Assembly: GCA_002360925.1 (NCBI GenBank)
Contig: DERN01000004.1
Location: 1 to 64,000 of the forward strand
Source: Flavobacteriaceae bacterium UBA3339
GTDB taxonomy: Bacteria; Bacteroidota; Bacteroidia; Flavobacteriales; Flavobacteriaceae
Reading direction: 5' to 3'
Length of the DNA: 64,000 nucleotides
Shown here piece by piece: positions 58,934 through 64,000 of the stretch; the stretch's first letter is position 1; each line of letters begins with the position of its first letter. A program made the translations under genes and the position numbers. The notes under the pieces were generated by a model, which worked only from the letters and a program-made list of their open reading frames with translations, made no database searches and had not been told where the DNA came from.

Positions 58934-60490
58934 TTAATTTGTTGCTTTTATTGTAACGCCCGGATAATTACCTGGAACTAATAAAGGTAAATGCGCTTTA
59001 TAATGTTTATTGATTACTTTTACGACTTCGTTAGCTACAAATGCATATCCGCGAGGATTTGGATGAACTCCGTCTAAAGAAAACAATACACGATTCATGT
59101 TTCCAGTTCCTTTAAAATAATCGGCTGTATAATACTGACCGTCTTCTAAACGAATTCCTGAAACTAAATGTGACATAATAACATTCATATCAGCAATTGG
59201 TAATTGTTTTTCGAATCCCATTGCGCGAATTACATCGTTGAATTTATCTGTTGCAACTTTAATTTCATTTTGCTCAAACGGTATTAAAACATATTTATCT
59301 TCTAAAGGGAATGTAACTCCGATTTTATCGAAAGGCTCAGGTAAAGTTCCTTTTGTTCCAATAACAGATTTTGCTCCTAAAACAATTAAATCATCTTTTG
59401 TAGCATGACGCGCTTGACCAAAAACAGCACCAATAACAGCCGCTTGCTGCGCCGGAATACCGTTCGCAGTTAAAGCTGCAGTTAAAGTAGTAGAAACGTC
59501 AGTTAAGGTTTCATCTTTAATCAACAGAGGGTTTTCTTTCGTTGTTGAGAACAACTGAATTCGATCTCCTTGTCCAATAGCTGTTAATATTTGTTTTACA
59601 GGCCCTAACAATTGTTGGTTTAATTGATTTATTACAGCCTCACCTCCTAATGCTTCTGTAGTTAAAGGATTATAAGGAACTGTTGTAAAATGTGGAATAG
59701 AAGTCACATACGGAACAGTAGCTAAAACTCCTTTTGCTCCTTTACTAGTTAAAGTGTTCACAATAGTTCTGTAAACTTGCTCAAAAACCATAGGATCGGT
59801 AATATCATTACTCCCGTAAGTTTTAGGATTAAAATTTCCTGCTTGATTTACACCTGTTCCTCCAGACAATGCATAAGCCAAAACGTCGTTAGATCCAATC
59901 CAGTTTGTAAAAAACGTAGGATTCAAAGACATTGCATCGGCTAAAACGGTTGTATTTGGAGAAGTAGCGTGACGAACAAAATATGGATTTGCCAGTCCTG
60001 CTGTTACACCTGCTAAATTACCATAACCTTCGGCAAGTAAGTGAAACGATTTAGCTCCGGGAACTCCCATATTATTATAAGCTTTAGCTTGTAATTTACT
60101 AACTTCGATTGTAGGCGTTCCTTTTAAATTTTCAGGTCCACCTGTTTTCATATTGATGATCATACGAGTATCTCCTACTTTATTTCCCATCATCAACAAA
60201 CCTCCTAAATCGTTTGTGTCATCATCATACGAAGGTTGTGTAAAAGCTCCTCCACCCACAATTGCAAATTGTTTTGACAATAAATTCGGAAACGAATATT
60301 GTTGTCCTGAACGATACATAGTTCCGTCCATATATCCAGAAGTTAGTGAATTTCCAATTGCAACATATGTAGTAAAATCGGCTTCGCCTTTTGAATAACT
60401 TTCGTTGTTTACTTCGTTTTCAAACTCTGGTTCACAAGCAACAAAACTAAATGCAAATGCTGCTAATAATATTGATTGATATTTTTTCAT
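58934..60490 (-). CDS. SGNH/GDSL-hydrolase lipoprotein
   Basis: The protein is 518 residues from the ATG at 60490. A lipoprotein signal ends in SFVACE. The GDSL-like block is YVAIGNSLTSGYMDG (serine near residue 49), the NWIGSNDVLAYA block (~190) gives the Asn, and the C-terminal DGVHPNPRGYAFV gives Asp and His. It is thus a probable envelope esterase or lipase. The FadL-type porin gene ends 9 bases before it, so the two form one operon and may act together on lipids. Confidence 0.88.
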   Translation of the reverse strand: MKKYQSILLAAFAFSFVACEPEFENEVNNESYSKGEADFTTYVAIGNSLTSGYMDGTMYRSGQQYSFPNLLSKQFAIVGGGAFTQPSYDDDTNDLGGLLMMGNKVGDTRMIINMKTGGPENLKGTPTIEVSKLQAKAYNNMGVPGAKSFHLLAEGYGNLAGVTAGLANPYFVRHATSPNTTVLADAMSLNPTFFTNWIGSNDVLAYALSGGTGVNQAGNFNPKTYGSNDITDPMVFEQVYRTIVNTLTSKGAKGVLATVPYVTSIPHFTTVPYNPLTTEALGGEAVINQLNQQLLGPVKQILTAIGQGDRIQLFSTTKENPLLIKDETLTDVSTTLTAALTANGIPAQQAAVIGAVFGQARHATKDDLIVLGAKSVIGTKGTLPEPFDKIGVTFPLEDKYVLIPFEQNEIKVATDKFNDVIRAMGFEKQLPIADMNVIMSHLVSGIRLEDGQYYTADYFKGTGNMNRVLFSLDGVHPNPRGYAFVANEVVKVINKHYKAHLPLLVPGNYPGVTIKATN

Positions 60491-60499
60491 GACAAACAA

Positions 60500-61750
60500 T
60501 TAAAAGTTATACGACAAGCCTAAACCAAGTGAATAAGCTCCTGAACGATAATCTCCACCAAAAGAAACATGCGCACCATCTTCGATATAATGATCATAAG
60601 AATTGGTTGTTTCTTTGAAATGAAGCATTGAAGCAGCAAAATCTACTCCTAATTTCGGAGTTATTTTATAAGTAAATCCTAAAGTTCCTGCGATTGCATC
60701 GTTACGCGGAGTTTCTGGCGCAAAATATCCGTCTTGAACCGGACTCATATCGTAATATCCTCCAACACGAGCAGAGAATTTTTCAGAAGGTTCGAACTGT
60801 GCTCCAATACGAATTGTTCCTGAGTTTTTATAATTACGAGGATTTACTGAAGTTCCTACTAAAGGATTATCGAATTCGATTACTAAATTATCATACGCAT
60901 TCCAGAAAGTATGGTTATAATCGGTAGCAACCATCCATTTTTTATTGATTTGATAAGAGAACCCGATTGTTAATTCGGCAGGAAGCGGCATTGTTGCATT
61001 GATCTTTCCATTTGGATAAGCATCTTTTAAGAAAGAAGGCATATCGTGGAAAAGCGCATCTCCTCCTTCTGCTTTCATGTCGATTTTAGAACGATAATTC
61101 ACACCAAAAGTAACATAATCGTCTAATTTTGCAGTAACTCCTAAGTTATATCCCCAAGCGCTTACACCTTTAGCATCAACCGTAACGTCTGATCTGTTTC
61201 CTTGTTCATCAACCATGCTTCTCGAAAGGTTTCTATTAAACGTAACACCTCCATTTACATAAATTAATCCAGCACCAACACTTATATTATCGGTTACTTT
61301 ATAAGAAAATGTCGGTTGAATAAAGAAAGCCTTTAAATCGATATTGTTTACCAAATGTGAACCCGCCCAATCTTGATCCCATTCAACAGCACTTCCGTAA
61401 GGTGTGTAAACTGCTAAACCAATCGAAAATCGATCTGAAGCTTGGTAATTTCCGTAAAAATATAAAGGAGTTCCTACGTTTCTGGTACTACTTGACCAGT
61501 TATAAAGTGAGTTTTGAAATTTTACATCTGAAACGAGTGCTGTAGCTCCGGCAGAAAAACTCCATTTACTATCTAAAAAAGTTCCACTTGCAGGGTTAAA
61601 AAACAAACTCTCTGCATTTTGACCAATCACAGCCACTCCTGTATGCCCCATTGCTAACTGACGTTGACCTTGCATACTGATTCTGTAACCACCAGCAAAG
61701 GAATTTGTAGCTAATAAAGACAATAAAGAAATAGATAATATTTTCTTCAT
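60500..61750 (-). CDS. OmpP1/FadL-family outer-membrane transporter
   Basis: The protein has 416 residues. A signal peptide ends in TNSFAGG, followed by the FadL start GGYRISMQGQRQLAMGHTGVA and NAESLFFNPAS. Many barrel strands follow and the C-terminus is the aromatic GLGLSYNF. It should carry hydrophobic compounds, such as fatty acids, across the outer membrane. It is in one operon with the GDSL lipoprotein. Confidence 0.93.
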   Translation of the reverse strand: MKKILSISLLSLLATNSFAGGYRISMQGQRQLAMGHTGVAVIGQNAESLFFNPASGTFLDSKWSFSAGATALVSDVKFQNSLYNWSSSTRNVGTPLYFYGNYQASDRFSIGLAVYTPYGSAVEWDQDWAGSHLVNNIDLKAFFIQPTFSYKVTDNISVGAGLIYVNGGVTFNRNLSRSMVDEQGNRSDVTVDAKGVSAWGYNLGVTAKLDDYVTFGVNYRSKIDMKAEGGDALFHDMPSFLKDAYPNGKINATMPLPAELTIGFSYQINKKWMVATDYNHTFWNAYDNLVIEFDNPLVGTSVNPRNYKNSGTIRIGAQFEPSEKFSARVGGYYDMSPVQDGYFAPETPRNDAIAGTLGFTYKITPKLGVDFAASMLHFKETTNSYDHYIEDGAHVSFGGDYRSGAYSLGLGLSYNF

Positions 61751-61782
61751 AGTTCAAGCTTTTGTTTAATGTTAGTATATTT

Positions 61783-61790
61783 CAAATATA
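61783..61790 (-). promoter_or_regulatory. FadL-operon promoter -7 box
   Basis: TATATTTG on the minus strand, 32 bases before the ATG. No clear -33 box. Confidence 0.45.
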
Positions 61791-61863
61791 GCACATTTTA
61801 CAAAAGCTTAAGACTTATAGAAGAAAAATTATGTTTTTATTAATTATTTGTTAAAACAAACTC

Positions 61864-61897
61864 TTTTAAAATAATATGCATGCATATTATTTTAAAA
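61864..61897. repeat. 34-bp perfect palindrome
   Basis: TTTTAAAATAATATGCA followed directly by its exact complement, with no loop. It overlaps the stop codon of the hydrolase gene. The central TATGCATGCATA also occurs at 19457. It may act as a terminator, a protein site or a cruciform. Confidence 0.7.
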
Positions 61898-62654
61898 ATG
61901 CTGTTGATTTTTCAAGAAATTCAGTCGGATTATCGGCATGTAACCAATGTCCGGCTTTACTTACTGTTTCGATTTTAGCATTCGGGAAATGTTTTTTAAT
62001 CAGCTCTTCATCGCTTTCTTGAATGTAATTTGACAAAGCTCCTTTTAAAAACAAAGTAGGTTTATCGTAAAACGCTTCTGGTTCTAAAGCTTGCCCTATT
62101 GCTTCATCATCATTATTAAAAGCTTCTAAATTAAAACGGAAACCTAATTGTGTTGGTGTAACTCGGTAAACATTTTTCATTAAAAATTGAACAACTCCGG
62201 CTTCTGAAACAAATTGCTCGATTCTTTTTTGAACTTCTTCTCGAGAAGGGTTTGTAGAAAAATCGACCGCATTTAAAGCTTGCATTACATCTTGATGATG
62301 CGGTGCGTAAGCTCTTGGCGACATATCGGCAATAATCAATTTTGAAACTAATGAAGAATGTTCGGTAGCCAACTTCATCGCAATTTTTCCGCCCATTGAA
62401 TGACCAATTACAACAATATCTTTTAAATGATTGGCTTCGCAATAAGCTACAACATCCCGAACCATGACATCGTAATTAAATTCCATAGAATGAAAACTGC
62501 GCCCATGATTACGCATATCCAACAAATGAACTTCGTAACCTAATTCGGCAAATTTAGTTCCTAATGTTTTCCAATTGTCACTCATTCCTAAAAAACCATG
62601 AATAATGACCATAGGTTTTCCCGAACCTTCTACTTTTGCGTAAACTAATTCCAT
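61887..62654 (-). CDS. Alpha/beta-fold hydrolase (YbfF-like)
   Basis: The protein has 255 residues. Oxyanion segment VIIHGFLGMSDNW (~18), nucleophile elbow VIGHSMGGKIAM (Ser91 region), an Asp in the C-terminal half and His in AGHWLHADNP (~235) give a full triad. It most resembles YbfF-type esterases that act on acyl-CoA or acyl esters, but the substrate cannot be given. Its start shares one base with the pdxJ stop. Confidence 0.9.
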   Translation of the reverse strand: MELVYAKVEGSGKPMVIIHGFLGMSDNWKTLGTKFAELGYEVHLLDMRNHGRSFHSMEFNYDVMVRDVVAYCEANHLKDIVVIGHSMGGKIAMKLATEHSSLVSKLIIADMSPRAYAPHHQDVMQALNAVDFSTNPSREEVQKRIEQFVSEAGVVQFLMKNVYRVTPTQLGFRFNLEAFNNDDEAIGQALEPEAFYDKPTLFLKGALSNYIQESDEELIKKHFPNAKIETVSKAGHWLHADNPTEFLEKSTAFLK

Positions 62655-63367
62655 TATCGTAACTTTTGTTTATACAAACATACCACGTTTTCTAATCCTA
62701 AATAAATAGCTTCGGAAATTAAGGCGTGACCAATAGAAACCTCTAATAAGCCGGGAATATTTTCTTTAAAAAACTGAATGTTATCTAAACTTAAATCGTG
62801 TCCGGCATTAATTCCTAAATTCAGTTCGTTTGCTAATTTTGAAGCTTCAACATACGGATCAATTGCTTTTAGATTTCCTAATCCATATTGATGCGCAAAT
62901 TCTTCGGTATATAATTCAATTCGATCTGTTCCTGTTTCTTTTGCTCCTTCGATCATTTCTAAAACCGGATCCACAAAAATAGATGTTCTAATTCCGTTTC
63001 GCTTAAACTCCGAAATCACTTCTTTTAAAAAATCGCGATGTTTTACCGTATTCCATCCAGCGTTCGAAGTAATTGCATCAACTACATCGGGAACCAAAGT
63101 AACTTGCGTTGGTTTACACTCTAAAACCAAACTCATGAAGTTATCCATCGGATTTCCTTCAATATTATATTCTGTATGCACAACCTTTGTTAGATCTCGT
63201 GCATCTTGATAACGAATATGTCTTTCGTCCGGACGCGGATGAATCGTAACACCATCTGCACCAAACTGTTGAACATCCGCAGCCACTTTTAATAAATCGG
63301 GCACATTACCACCTCTAGCGTTTCGTAACGTTGCTATTTTATTAATATTAACCGATAATTTTGTCAT
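62654..63367 (-). CDS. pdxJ: Pyridoxine 5'-phosphate synthase
   Basis: Condenses 1-deoxyxylulose-5-phosphate with 3-amino-2-oxopropyl phosphate to give pyridoxine 5'-phosphate, the last ring-forming step of the DXP-dependent vitamin B6 pathway. It has 237 residues with SVNINKIATLRNARGGNVPD at the start, GADGVTIHPRPDERHIRYQD (~34), VSIGHALISEAIYLGL at the end and Glu-rich catalytic segments between. It overlaps the hydrolase gene by one base. A -7 box lies at 63387. Confidence 0.96.
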   Translation of the reverse strand: MTKLSVNINKIATLRNARGGNVPDLLKVAADVQQFGADGVTIHPRPDERHIRYQDARDLTKVVHTEYNIEGNPMDNFMSLVLECKPTQVTLVPDVVDAITSNAGWNTVKHRDFLKEVISEFKRNGIRTSIFVDPVLEMIEGAKETGTDRIELYTEEFAHQYGLGNLKAIDPYVEASKLANELNLGINAGHDLSLDNIQFFKENIPGLLEVSIGHALISEAIYLGLENVVCLYKQKLR

Positions 63368-63386
63368 TTTTTCAATAATTTACCAA

Positions 63387-63394
63387 CAAAAATA
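63387..63394 (-). promoter_or_regulatory. pdxJ promoter -7 box
   Basis: TATTTTTG on the minus strand, 19 bases before the pdxJ ATG, in the 86-base gap shared with the divergent CBS gene. Confidence 0.5.
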
Positions 63395-63453
63395 CAAAGT
63401 AATTTCGCGATAAAACCGATTATTTTAATTATTTTGCAGTGAATTTTAGAACT

Positions 63454-64000
63454 ATGAGAAGCTTACAAAGCCTGATATCACAAAAATTGAAACCTTTTAA
63501 CTTCGAAAGTAAGTTCGAAGACCTGACTTCGATGTTGGAACAAAACAGATTTAGCCATTTTCCGGTTGTAGAAGATCACGTTTATATGGGATCTATTGCA
63601 ACGATTGATGTTATTCCTTCCAAAACCAAAACAGTTGGCGATTATCGTTATGCACTTCTTCCCTATTTTGTTCGGAAAGATTCGGGCTGGTTCGAAGTTT
63701 TAGAAAAATTCGCTCAATTCGATTGTAACGTTTTGGCTGTTTTAGATGAGAAAAATCAATACATAGGTTATTATTTTTACGAAAGCATTTTACCTTTCCT
63801 AAGCGAAACACCTTTTCTACGAGAAAACGGTTTAAGTATCGTTGTTGAGAAAAATTATATGGATTACAGCATGAGTGAAATTGCTCAGATTGTTGAAACT
63901 AACAACAGTAAACTTTTAGGAATCTTTGTTTCGTCAATAGAAAACGACAAAGCACAAATCACCATAAAAGCTTCGACTGGAAATATAAATGAAATAATTC
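63454..64000 (+). CDS. CBS-domain protein, partial (runs off the window)
   Basis: An open frame of 182 codons from the ATG MRSLQSLISQKLKPFNFESK to the window end with no stop. It includes DLTSMLEQNRFSHFPVVEDH and GSIATIDVIP, then FDCNVLAVLDEKNQYIGYYFYESIL, which fit a pair of CBS motifs. Flavobacteriia often carry such a gene beside pdxJ, and CBS pairs bind adenine nucleotides. The plus-strand gene diverges from pdxJ. Confidence 0.75.
   Translation, partial: MRSLQSLISQKLKPFNFESKFEDLTSMLEQNRFSHFPVVEDHVYMGSIATIDVIPSKTKTVGDYRYALLPYFVRKDSGWFEVLEKFAQFDCNVLAVLDEKNQYIGYYFYESILPFLSETPFLRENGLSIVVEKNYMDYSMSEIAQIVETNNSKLLGIFVSSIENDKAQITIKASTGNINEII

Overview
The window is AT-rich chromosome from a member of the Flavobacteriaceae or a close relative (Bacteroidota). 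The evidence is a gldA-type ABC ATPase, PorT of the type IX secretion system, TamL, a DUF5686 protein, DUF2807 lipoproteins, an AccD without zinc-ribbon cysteines, and repeated TAnnTTTG promoter boxes (often with an upstream TTTG) instead of sigma-70 boxes. Species cannot be fixed from the sequence; Myroides, Flavobacterium or Empedobacter-like genomes would all fit.

The left part (1-35.4 kb) is core chromosome in short operons: SIMPL and DUF1003 membrane proteins; queA; aroA with a MazG-like protein; a DAHP synthase/chorismate mutase-rsgA-dtd operon ending in a small membrane protein; gldA; a PiT-PhoU phosphate transporter; deoxynucleoside kinase, thyA and folA for dTTP supply; etfB-etfA; pdhB; DUF5686; ppa; menG/ubiE-porT; a TrmH-type methylase; tamL; fbaA; accD. 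A cluster of six tRNAs (four Leu-TAA, two Gly-GCC) follows, then DUF2807 genes, then tRNA-Met and initiator tRNA-fMet.

From 35,479 to 55,090 an integrative mobilizable element of about 19.6 kb sits at the 3' end of tRNA-fMet. It has a large serine recombinase, a candidate oriT region, a relaxosome protein and a MOBP relaxase, but no type IV secretion genes. Cargo, in order: tetR-fabF, an NTF2-like gene, a tet(X) tetracycline-inactivating monooxygenase, an alpha/beta hydrolase resembling the macrolide esterase EstT, rteC, an AbiEii-type toxin with its antitoxin, an XRE-Vsr-cytosine methylase-GHKL ATPase cassette, and a two-gene unit made of a thymidine-phosphorylase-like protein and a 1200-residue zinc-ribbon/kinase/AAA/Rossmann-like protein. 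I do not recognise that two-gene unit as a described defence system, and it is the best candidate here for something new.

The element ends can be read directly. The 9-bp core GCTACTAAA occurs at both ends. The recombinase reading frame now finishes inside the tRNA antisense strand, with its stop on the anticodon. If the two ends are rejoined across the core, the recombinase frame runs on into a different, longer C-terminus at 54,988-55,083. Integration therefore exchanges the end of the recombinase.

The right part (55.1-64 kb) returns to core genes on the minus strand: clpX, clpP, tig, a small holin-family membrane protein, a GDSL lipoprotein with a FadL-type porin, an alpha/beta hydrolase with pdxJ, and a divergent CBS-domain gene that runs off the window.
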